64,000 bases of DNA from Emmonsiellopsis sp. PD_33 (lineage: Eukaryota > Ascomycota > Eurotiomycetes > Onygenales > Ajellomycetaceae): NCBI GenBank assembly GCA_032988165.1, contig JANTQF010000002.1, positions 62,001 to 126,000 of the forward strand, written 5' to 3'. This document shows positions 48,801-58,606 of this stretch, piece by piece (the stretch's first letter is position 1; each line of letters starts with the position of its first letter). The notes beneath the pieces were generated by a model. That model saw only the letters and a list, made by a program, of their open reading frames with translations, ran no database searches and was not told the DNA's origin. Both the position numbers and the translations under genes were made by a program.

Positions 48801-51118
48801 AAGTTTCCTTGGTGCTTGGTATGTACTTACACATCTCACATACACACCGCTGTTCACTTCAACAACGCATACCGTACATTTTTTTTCGTTGAAGCTTAGA
48901 ATAGATAGGCCGGTGGAGATGGATCTGGCTTGGGAATGGTGTATCCTGACTTGCTCCAGCGGCAGGTAGCCAGCCAGCCCATGTTCGATGCCCCCAAGAT
49001 CCCTGTAATGGTGCAGGTAACACAATATAGACTTCAACTCCATCTATTTCGACGGTACCTTCAGCCACAGAGGACTATGCGTCTATCTCGACGTGGCTGT
49101 CCGCGGAAACCTGGACGAAAGAGGACCACGGTTGCCAGCATCAAGATAGGGCAGGGTGAAGAGCTTGCCGGGAGGACCGGGTACCGAAGCAGAGACGGCC
49201 TCGGTCAGTGGGATCAACCGGAGGGAAGCCTGCCTGTCGCCTTTACTGGCTCATGGCTCCACGATGTTGTCGGCGGCGTCAACGTGACCCTGTGCTTGCA
49301 GAGGCGTCCGTGGTGTGTCTGCGCTCTCCCGCTCCCACAGCTCGAATAGCAAACATCTATATTCGATCTGACATGCATGCCTCGAAGACTAACGAGCTAG
49401 GGCATTCCGCTTGGAGCAGTATAGCGTAGATAAGGCGTGCCAAATCAAGATGTCGGTCAAGCAGCGGGTGTACTGTGGATGGCCGAGATAGATGCGTATT
49501 GTAGGGAGAATAATTTCCGACGAAACAACGACACGGCTTCTGCTGGTTCTCACACTCTGCTGCAGCTGCTGCCATGGCATGTAAATCCTTCGTCGACGTA
49601 GATATTTACTGAATGGAATGGGGTTGGTTGTACTGCCAGATTCTGCCCGTGGTGCCAACACCAGCCAAAACCAAACCGCCAAACCACCAAACCAAACCCT
49701 CGCAGCGGCCACGACGATCAGGGCGTTCCTGGTGCGAAACAGACTAGACACTAACTAGACTCTACTGCTAATCGGCATGGCACACATTTTAAGACACTTG
49801 GAGACCAGACACTGCGCCAGCCGTGTCCTGGCGGCCCATTGGATCCCCAGCGCAGACCGCGAGCCTGAATAGCTACCTGGATTACGGGCCCTCAACGTGG
49901 CTTTCTCCAAAGATCCCAGCAAGCAGAAAACAGAAAGCAGATGCTGAGGAACAATGCCCTATGACATATTTCCACCTTGAGCTGCGAGTCCACCCTCAGC
50001 CCGCCCCCCCCCCCCCCGTCTCCCGCGGGCTCTGCTGGGATACATAGTACATGCCTCGCAGCAGAAAGGCACTGAAGACGAGAAACCGCCTTACTTTGGG
50101 AGCAGTCTCAGCAACCCTTGTCCCTGAAACCTGTGCCTGATCCAGCCGTCTGGGAACAGCTCGTCTTCCCAAAAATTGCGAGGCGCGGATAGGACAAGGA
50201 CGAGCAGCTGCAGAGGCAACCCGGACGAATATCATCCTGCACTCCCTCCACCAGCCACACATGGTCCCTCTCATACCCCTAGCCATGTTTATTGTTTTTA
50301 TGGCCGTACGTACCGTACATACATGCCCCTCCCCCAGTGGTCATTTTCCCTGTGCCAGTCCATTTCCCCCTATCGCCTGTCCTGCAAATCAGATGGTGGC
50401 ACCCTACGTACCCAGCCGTTTATAGGATCCTCTTTCCACTTTCGATCCTCTTCTTTCGTCGGATTCTCTTGTTTCTAAGCTCCGGATGCATCCAATAAAC
50501 TCATTTGCTGATTTTAAACCCCGTCGTCCCTTGTCCTTGCTCCTGGGCTCTCTACCCCTGAGGCACCGAGTTCATTTCCGCGACAAAGCTCTCCATTGCT
50601 ATTAATTCAACCGCATGCCCTTCGAATCCATTTCCAATAAACCCATTCTCCACTGTTTTGTCTTCTCTTCCACCAAAGGAACTAATTTCCCGTTCAACCT
50701 ATCCGCTGTTATTATCTATTCTTGCCGAATCTTTCCAAGTTCCTAAGCGCCGTTGTCGTGTAAAGCTAGGAAAGCTAAGAAGGCTTCGAATTATCTACGG
50801 GCCCGAGAAGAGCCTGATCTGGACCTTCAGACTGTTAGTTATTCCTCTCTTTTATTCATTCTCCGGAACCTGTGAGGCCTGTAGACTGTGCACAAGGCAG
50901 AGCAGACCAGGGCTTTCACTCGTTTTGAACCCCACCGGACCACCCATCCTATCCCCCATCTCCATAGCCCGATATAAAAGAAAGCTCCCAAGTTGCCATC
51001 TCAACTGCAAGATCGTGCCACTGGGTCTATTTAGAACACTCCTGATGACAAGCGTCTACAGGAAGGAATATAAACGCGCTTTAAACAACAGCCCTGCCCA
51101 GTCAGCCGGACGACCACG
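42870..51118. other. 8.2 kb stretch with no supportable gene
   Basis: Between BYR4 and the HHCC zinc-binding gene. 42870-43450 is T-rich and fits the BYR4 3' UTR. Beyond it, frames of 100-230 codons exist (for example minus 43424-44119, 46943-47485 and 47676-48194) but none shows a domain, splice continuation or biased composition. CpG is present at normal frequency, so it is not a mutated repeat like 57-61 kb. A long regulatory/leader region for the downstream gene, or non-coding RNA genes, would fit but is not shown. A poly-C run lies at about 50005-50018. Confidence 0.5.
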
Positions 51119-52563
51119 ATGACCCATCCATATTCCAGCAACGAGGACCATGACTATGCCTACAGCGGGAGCAGTCAATATGGACTTTCACAACCGTCAT
51201 TACACTCGTATCCAGCTCATCTCCTCTCTACCTACAGCCAGCACTCCCCCGTTTCTTCTGAGGCCTCTCCGCTAAGCCCCCACTACTCTACATCGCACTC
51301 GATGTATGCACCGCAATCACAGCAACATTCTCCCCTGGCGCATGGATATCAGTACACCCATCAATATGTTACCCCTCCACGGTACCCTTCCCACAGATAT
51401 ATCTCTTTTCAAGACCATGTCGAGATCGAAGAGCAGAGCTCCTGCAATGAGAATACAATGGCATCTGAGCCCGTGGTACCGGCGCTTGAAGGATTCCCGG
51501 ATGTCGCTGAGTTCGATCAGCTTGTAGAGAGGTGATAATGGCTATAATCGACAATCGAGGAATATTTGCTAATAAATTTATTAGCTATGTCCGAGATCTA
51601 TCCTCCAAGAAGCAGGATAAGGCTTTGATACATTCAAGGCGAGCCGCAAATATTAGAACAGTCCTTATCGATCCTAAGAACACAGCAGTCGAGTCAGCAC
51701 AGTTTCGGTACGAGTGGGGATTTCTTTTTGCTGTGATATGTCTTGGATCTTGCAAATATTATATTTAGGATTTTGAGGCTGACTTGTATAACTTACAGGT
51801 TCTGGGTCAAAAAAATGTTCAAACTCGAGCCACATGACAGCAGGACACCAGACGTGGGTTTCACCATTTCATTCTCGGAGACTGAAGCTAATTTTCATCG
51901 TTTCTTATATAGTCAAAGCGCTTAATCTGCCACGAGGGGAAGCCGGTTGCAATTCGAGAGAAGCTTTTCAAAATTCTTACGAGGGCACATCAGCAATGCC
52001 AGCATGGAGGTCGAGACAAGACTTCAACCCAAGTTAGAAAGCTATACTCCTGGTACGTTCATTCCGCTTGAGACAGCCGTGACCCTCCTTGGAAGAATAA
52101 GTAAACTGATTATAGGATATATAGGGTTCCCAAGGAACTAATCTCCCGCTTCGTCAAAATATGCCCGACATGCCAGGTCCGCAGAGGAGGCTCGCGACTG
52201 ACCCCTCCAAACTCCCGCAGAGGCTCGCCCAAAATGGGCACCATTAGCCACCCCCAGCTCCTTTCGCCTCCCGGCTCACGACGAGACTCGGTGGTAAGCC
52301 GATCCGGGATCGGCAGGTCGCAGACCGATTTCTCGCATGTGCCAGGTTCCGGATGGGGCGCTCACCATCACCACCATCACATTCACGGCGCGCAATACCA
52401 GCACCACGTAAATACTCTAGCACCCACAGGGCTGGGGACGCTCCCGAGATCCATGACCGGGACCATGGAGGGTTTGCATGGCGGGATGTCTATGGCGCCG
52501 AGCCACCTTGATTACCATACGTCGTACGAGGAGACCCAGGGGATTCCCGATTCCCATTACTGA
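51119..52563 (+). CDS. Fungal protein with integrase-like HHCC (H2C2) zinc-binding domain
   Basis: Five exons: 51119-51531, 51585-51707, 51799-51853, 51913-52052 and 52125-52563, giving 389 residues. Residues 1-130 are Ser/Tyr/Pro/His-rich and disordered. SYVRDLSSKKQDKALIHSRR and RFWVKKMFKLEP form a conserved-looking charged region (about 138-190). It is followed by ICHEGKPVAIREKLFKIL and the zinc site His223-x4-His228-x28-Cys257-x2-Cys260 (HQQCQHGG ... CPTC), the pattern of retroviral/Ty3 integrase N-terminal domains. There is no catalytic integrase core. The remaining ~125 residues are disordered with a His run. Such single-domain proteins are known in filamentous fungi, mostly uncharacterised. 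A nuclear or regulatory role is my inference from composition. The gene lies after an 8 kb spacer and has an upstream frame ending on its start codon. Confidence 0.8.
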
Positions 52564-54023
52564 CGACCATCTTTGCATACTAAGGAATGTGCATCACCGG
52601 CACGGTAGCAGCAGCATTGACATGATATGGGCATAATTTCGTTGGCATTCCTCATCTTCTTATTCTCTACTACTTACAGGTCATCATCATACACCCAGGG
52701 TTCCTTTTATTCGGAAGGGAAAATTAAAAAAGAAAGGGGGTACATCCAGCATTCTACTCGAAAAAAAAAAGTTTCTCCAGGTTTTTTTAAAAAAGAATTT
52801 GTTTTGTTAACGCATCTATGGAGAAACTAGTTAGTTATATGTGACGGGGGACTTGACTTGTGCTAATAGGGGTTGTTTTGATTGACTTGGATTTTTCATT
52901 TCCCCCGTTTCCTTCCCTATTTTTTTTTTTACCATCTTTATGCATTTCATATCACGGGTCATTGTGTTTTTTGGCATTTAAGGAGATGTTAATGGGACAC
53001 CTTTTCTTTATCAAGATTTCATAGCTAGTCATCCCAACTTATTCTTCTTACATTTACTGCTAGTGCATTTTTTTATGATCCTTTTTCACTTTCCTTTTCC
53101 ATCATTAGCTCTAAACTTAGAAAATATATAATTTTACTTGGTTGGTAATCACTTCATTTCCCATCTGCCATTGAAACACAGGTAATGGTGGAAAATAGGA
53201 GGTGTTTGTATATTTCCACCCTTCCATTCCGTTTGAACCAGCAATCACTACATCTATAACTATATAGTTAGTATATAATAAAATGTGAAAATGAAACAGA
53301 AACCATCCCAACAGGAACCCCCACCCAAAAATAACGCAAGAAAGAAAAAAGAAAAAGAAAAGCCATGAGAAGAAAATTGATTATGTACATCAACGCCTTG
53401 GTGGCCGATCAATGGGGATTAGATGTTCTGTTTATTCCCCCGAGGAAATTATAAAAGTCCCATGACGAATCCATATAAAAATCAACCCACAAGGGGGGCC
53501 CTCCCTGGCTGGCTGGTCACAAAACTGCCACTGTATGTGCTAATGTTGACATTGAAAATTTGATGGGATGAGAACCTAGATAAGTGAACTAAAAACATAT
53601 ATCAAGAAGTCTTAGCTGGAACCGGGGCCGCATGTATATAATTCTTTCATAAAGGGTTTTTTTCATTTTCCATTTTCCATTTGTTTTTTCCCAGTTCAGT
53701 CTCGCATTAAAAACAAACTACAAATATAACAAAAAGAAATCCATGCCAGGAATTTCGAGTTTTCGGCACGAGAAAGAAAGAAACAAGCGTAAGTTAAAAA
53801 ATAAATTTAGAAAAAACAAGACATTGTGGAAAAAGGGGCAAAGCAAGCAGAAAAATTTGAGGAAGAAAAGATGAAACCGAGCGTCGCAAATGTAATAACG
53901 GTCGTTGATAGTACAGATAATACCCCCCTTTTGTTAGGGATGCATGCCGGGAATTTTCGGCAGTTTGACGTTAAGATGTCCCTCCAAAGCGCCCCGTTTG
54001 TTTGAATGCACGTCGAGCCCCTT
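52564..54023. other. Convergent intergenic region (HHCC gene / ERD2 3' ends)
   Basis: About 1.46 kb of AT-rich spacer with long T and A runs, consistent with 3' UTRs of both genes. No coding feature supported. Confidence 0.5.
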
Positions 54024-55046
54024 TTATACCGGTAGGGAGAACTTTTTGCCTTTCATAACCCTACGACACCGTCAGTATGAGTTTGAAACCCAAAAAATGG
54101 AATGGAATAAAGCTGGTATAGTGGGGGAGGAGTAAACTGACTTGGTATAATAGATCCAGAAAAAGTCGGAATAGAGAATAGTTTGAATAATGCCCGCAAT
54201 CACGGGAATTGGCTCAAAGAAGCCCTCCGCGAAGTACCTGTATATCCAGTTTGGAATGTACAGCGCACGATATATACCGAGCGCAAAGAGGTAATGGGTC
54301 GTGATGGTTTCCGCCTCGCCCGTCCGCTGTAACATGAAGAGCTGTGGCAGGATCGCAACAGATTCGAGCCAGATTGAAAACGCCCATAGCATCTATGTCG
54401 CATCACTTATGGTTAGTATAAGCTGGACCTCAAGAAGGCTCGCATTGGAGACCTGCCATACCTCGGAAAGCTCATATTGTGGAGGGAATAGTATCCCTAG
54501 AACGGCACTCGCGCCGAGGAGGTATTGGACTTTAAAAGTGTCGATATTGGGGTCGTGGGTTGGTTTGTAGTCGTTGACCATAAGATATATCGTGTACGCT
54601 GAAGAGGAAATGAAAAGGAGTTTGAAAATCGTATTGTAGGGAGAATGGGTGAAGGTCCAGAAGAGATCTGCGAGACAGTTCAGTTTGCGCTTGTTCATAT
54701 GAACTCGAGGCAGGGCAAGGATTGCGAATTCCGGGCATACCTAGGTACCGGGTAACGTAGACGAATAAATATAACGCTTGCGACTTAAACGATAACCCAG
54801 AGCAGCTCTAAAAAAGCATGGTATCAGCTGCCGTTGTATATCTATATGGAGAACATCTTGCTTGTATACGGAGGGTGCGTACGCTGGACGATTTCATCTT
54901 TTGCAGAAGAATCAATATGGAAACCAGGTGGGAAAAATCCGCTGTATAAAATGTAAGCCATTGGCGATTTAATTTGCAGGCGAATCATTGTAGTCGCAAA
55001 AGAGGATCGTGGTGAGGCGCGTACCTAACAACCTGAAGATATTCAT
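54024..55046 (-). CDS. erd2: ER lumen protein-retaining receptor Erd2 (HDEL/KDEL receptor)
   Basis: Six exons: 55025-55046, 54883-54941, 54741-54807, 54462-54667, 54142-54392 and 54024-54060, making 213 residues, the usual length. The start MNIFRLLADFSHLVSILILL and the family stretches GLSFKSQALYLFVYVTRYLDL, FPPQYELSEMLWAFSIWLES, AILPQLFMLQRTGEAETIT, HYLFALGIYRALYIPNWI and YSDFFWIYYTKV are unmistakable. The tail ends in the Lys-rich KGKKFSLPV, which serves COPI return. Seven membrane helices are expected. It binds escaped ER proteins in the Golgi at low pH and returns them to the ER (family knowledge). The first coding exon is only 22 nt and the last 37 nt. Confidence 0.96.
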
Positions 55047-55582
55047 GATGGCGACGGAGCTAGGGCTTTAATAGTTTACAAAAGGATGCGAAAGTAGATC
55101 AAGGGGAGAATGAAATAGTGGACCGAAACAGCGGTGGCTCTAGACTCTTTGGCTGGGGAATAGAAGCAGAGAACGCCATGAAACAGGGCATTGAACAGCG
55201 ACGAAGAGGTCGAGGAATCGAGTTTGGAGAGCAAAATGTTGACACGAAGCCACAGGCCGAGTTGTATCCAGCTGCGGTTTCGGTCTTTCTCGTCCTCCGT
55301 GTTCCGGCAGTGCGAAACATGCTCACGTGACTGAGCTTGAATCAACATCAATCCATGGAATCCTTTACAAGAGATGAAATTATACAAGTTAGTCTTGGGT
55401 AGAAACTACTGGCACTGCTTCTATCCTGGCATAGACAACTAATCCAAAGAGGGTGAATGAAAACAGTGTCATTGAAAGTGCACTAGAAATACAACTCCAG
55501 CATTTACTATCCCGCACAATACACTTTGTTTAACGCCGCCATATCAACAAATACTAGAATACATTAGGGGAAATAAGGGGGA
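55047..55582. promoter_or_regulatory. ERD2 promoter and 3' flank of the RS-rich gene
   Basis: 536 bp between two minus-strand genes. No further gene is supported; the small frames on both strands overlap each other and lack domains. Confidence 0.5.
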
Positions 55583-57323
55583 TCAGAATGCTGCGCCACC
55601 GCCGAGACCATCGCCTTCAGTCATCCTCTGCAGATGGGCTTCGGCAAGTTCGCTTTTCAGGGCCCCGGTTGATGCTTCTCGACTAAGCCGTTCCCATTCT
55701 CTCAAACCGGCGCGCTTGATTTTTTGCTTTTCTTCGATCTGCTCAAGCAGTTTCTCCTTGTCCATTTCTAGCTGCGCGAGACGCCTTTCTCGGCCCGGAT
55801 CCAGCCCCGACGGAAGTGGTTTGCCGCCAGGCAAAATTACAGGTAGCCCAGAGAGATAGTTAGTGGAACGTTGCGCGCGCGGATACGGGGTGGAAGAGCT
55901 GCTGCCGTGTCGAAATGGAGGGGGTCGTTGAGCCTCATAATTCGAACTAGAACTGACACGGGGACCGGTAGGGGGTTTTTGATGTGATGGGGGGGATGTA
56001 TATCGGCCCGGTCCCGCCCAGGGCCCATCACGTGGTGCAGAACCATCCCTGGTAGCGGCGGGGGGAGGGCCACCTCTAGGGCGAGTTGGCGCAGAAAGTA
56101 AGGAGATATTACCACCTCGGTTCTGAGGAGCAGTGGGCGGCGCAACAACTGATGGACCGGACGGCGGCGTCGCGGATTGTGGTTTATTGAAAGCCTGGGG
56201 ATGACTAGGAGGCCTTGAAATTTGTGCGCCATTTTGGGCACCAGGCGAAGAAGCAGTTTGTGGTCTCGAATTCTGCCACTGATTTTCAATCCTTTCATTC
56301 TCACGGCCTGAACTAGGCCTTGAAGGTCGACCGGCAAGCCGAGGCGAAAGAGGACGCCCGGCTGGCCCTCTGGGAGGAGACGGTTGCCTACTAGCAGGGC
56401 CGCGTGGTATGTCTGCGGCTCGGGGTGGAGACCGCATACGGTAGGAAGGTGAGGGAGCAGGAGGACGGATTTCGTATTGTGGCCGTGATGGTGGGTAAGC
56501 GGGAGAACGTGCTGGAAGCCCAGTACGCGGTGCACCCATTCTATCATTTGGTTGGGGAGGTGGTGAAGATCTTCGAGAAGTGGCGCTTGAGTTTTGGGCG
56601 GAGTTGTGGCCGGATTGGGTTATGGAAGGGGATGGTGACCTGCGGCGCCATGACCGGTCACTAAATACTTCTCGCCGTGGTTCACGTCTGTCGCGACTCC
56701 GCGAGCGAGGACGCGGAGCCCCGCGCGGACCTTCTGGAAGAGGAGGTGATCGTGGACGTTCATATCTTGGCCGGGGAGGGGAAGCGACTCGCTCCCTTTT
56801 TGGTGAGCGAGGATGATAGCTGTTCAGGGGGGACGGCTCGCGGGTTCGTTTCAGTGGCGGACTTCGCTCTCTTATGAACCGAGGGGGGGATGGCGATCGT
56901 CGGGGTCTTGGAGGGCTTCGTCGACCGGGCGATGGCCTCCTAGGTCTGGGATTGTAACTAGAAGCGGCGTCTCTACCTCCAAATAATGGGCTCCTTGACC
57001 GGCGTCGGAAAGCGCCTGGCGAGCGGCTACGCGGCCTTCCTCTATCAGGAGCCCAGGTATCAGCTGTCAGTCTCAACGGCGACCGAGTTCGTGGAGGTGA
57101 GCGACCATAACGCATGTCGCCACGAGGGGAAGGTCGGCGGCCCCGATCTGAGGGGCGATAGCTTTCTCCGAAACGGCGGCTTTCATCAAATCTGCGACGA
57201 GAGAATAAAATAGTTGGTTAGCCATGGCTTCTCCTCAAGGGCCAAAGGTAAAACATCGTTGTTCAGGGTATGTAAAAACCTGCAAAAAGGGGCGCCAAAC
57301 CTTCTATCGCGGTCGCGATCCAT
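55583..57323 (-). CDS. Arg/Ser/Pro-rich protein, SR/RS-repeat type (probable RNA-processing factor)
   Basis: Two exons, 57301-57323 and 55583-57191, make 543 residues. The start is MDRDRDRRFDESRRFG. The N-terminal ~190 residues are packed with RSP, SPR and RRSP units, as in splicing-associated RS domains. The middle is Pro/Ser/Gly-rich and disordered. Near the C-terminus (about 470-525) is a charged coiled-coil-like helix containing ERRLAQLEMDKEKLLEQI and LREWERLSREA, followed by a short Gly-rich end. No RRM is visible. A role in splicing or mRNA export is inferred from composition only. A second donor 21 nt downstream (exon 1 ending at 57280) would also keep the frame and add seven residues. 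A transposon lies 118 bp upstream of its start codon. Confidence 0.75.
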
Positions 57324-57441
57324 GTTGACCGTCGGCGTGGAAAATATTCAAGGTGTTGTTGGGCGAGTAGAGCATGGACAGCCGGCAAGGAGCTGCGTCG
57401 AGAAAGGTTGAAGGTTCGGTGATGTCGTCACGATCAGCTTA
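57324..57441. promoter_or_regulatory. Residual upstream region of the RS-rich gene next to the transposon
   Basis: Only 118 bp remain between the start codon and the transposon boundary. It holds the native leader/promoter and the left TA of the target duplication at 57440-57441. Confidence 0.6.
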
Positions 57442-57544
57442 TTGTCGTTTTCAAAAACCTTGCAAAAGTCGCGTGATTCGGCCCTTGGCAGAAACACACA
57501 CCAAAAAAACGCATGTCATTCCCACCCAGCATAGAAAATAGAGA
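57442..57544 (+). repeat. Left terminal inverted repeat of the transposon
   Basis: Matches 60851-60953 in inverse orientation. The differences are mostly transitions, and they include CpG in one arm against TpG or CpA in the other, for example at the GCGTGATTCGG site. Confidence 0.9.
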
Positions 57545-57590
57545 CAATAAACCTTTCTACCCACCAAACACCTCCAAAAATCATTATAAT

Positions 57591-58578
57591 GCCTCCTGCA
57601 ATTGATGAATCAACTGTTGCATCAATCATACAGCTGCTACAGGGTGGGAACTTGCCATCTTCAATCTCCTGTATGCACTCAGTCCATCTTTCAACTGTAT
57701 ATTGACTTCAATGAAACCAGTGCGTGTTTAAAACACCCAGAGGCTATAGAGCCATTTAAGGAAGGCTGCAGCAACTCACCCAGGACATGCTCTGGGGGCT
57801 GGAGGACTTCTATGCAGAATATCTGATAGTGTATCTGGATGAGGTGGTTTGGTTTGTGAAGAATGAATTTGATATAGAAACCAGTGTTCCAACAGTCTGG
57901 AGAGTGCTGAGGAAGTTGAATTTGATGAATAAGAAGGTAAGTAACTGACCTGAGCAAGAGATTCTTAACTGACATGTCCTGGGTCTGTCAGGTTGAATGT
58001 GTAGCTAGTCAGTGAGATGCTGAGCTCTGCCAGGTGTGGCTGGCTCAGATATCATAATATGAGGCTGAATAGCTTGTCTTTCTTGATGAGAGCACTGCAA
58101 ATGAATGTACTGTGAATTGAAGATATGGCTAGTCAGTAAGAGGCTTCCCATGTAGGGTTAGAACACCCTGTAAGAGGTCAACAAGGTGGTCAATCTTGCC
58201 TGCTATAATGGTAGATGGATATAAGGCATATAACATCTTCCATAGCTCATATAACACTGAGAGATTTAATGAATTTGTACAGCTTTATGTTATACCAGAG
58301 TGCTAGCAAGGATTTCACATTCTAGTGATGAATAACTGCAATATGCACTGTTCTTAAGAGCTCAAGGAGATCTATATAGAAGCAGGAATTGGCCTGCTGT
58401 TCCTACCACTGTATTTGCTAGATTATAACCCAATTAAGGAATCTTTTCATGCATTGAAGGCATGGATATGGAGGCATAGAGCTCTAGTTGATGAGTAATT
58501 TAATGGAGATTTTGAAGAGTTCCTACACTATGAGATGAGGAATTTTATGGGAGATTCTGATGCCAGAGGATATTTTTG
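57591..58578 (+). pseudogene. Decayed Tc1/mariner transposase (DDE_3 type)
   Basis: A frame from the ATG at 57591 starts with an HTH-like region (MPPAIDESTVASIIQLLQ, NLPSS), then LDEVVWFVKNEFDIE and VPTVWRVLRKLNL. The frame continues after a probable intron (donor GTAAGT near 57936, acceptor CAG near 57991). The catalytic region is readable: LVFLDEST with the first Asp intact, VMNNCNMHCS where the family has Asp but here Asn, and YNPIKESFHALKAW where the family has Glu but here Lys. Stops (TAA, TAG, TGA) interrupt it many times. Each of these fits a C-to-T or G-to-A change. No frameshift is needed in the stretch I followed. The product could not catalyse transposition. Confidence 0.88.
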
Positions 58579-58606
58579 ATCAGCTCATATTAGTTAGACC
58601 TCTATT

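Noticed and set aside
50005..50018. Poly-C run as possible assembly artefact or regulatory G-quadruplex
   Set aside because: A single homopolymer tract; no spaced G-runs on the opposite strand to support a quadruplex, and nothing shows an assembly break.
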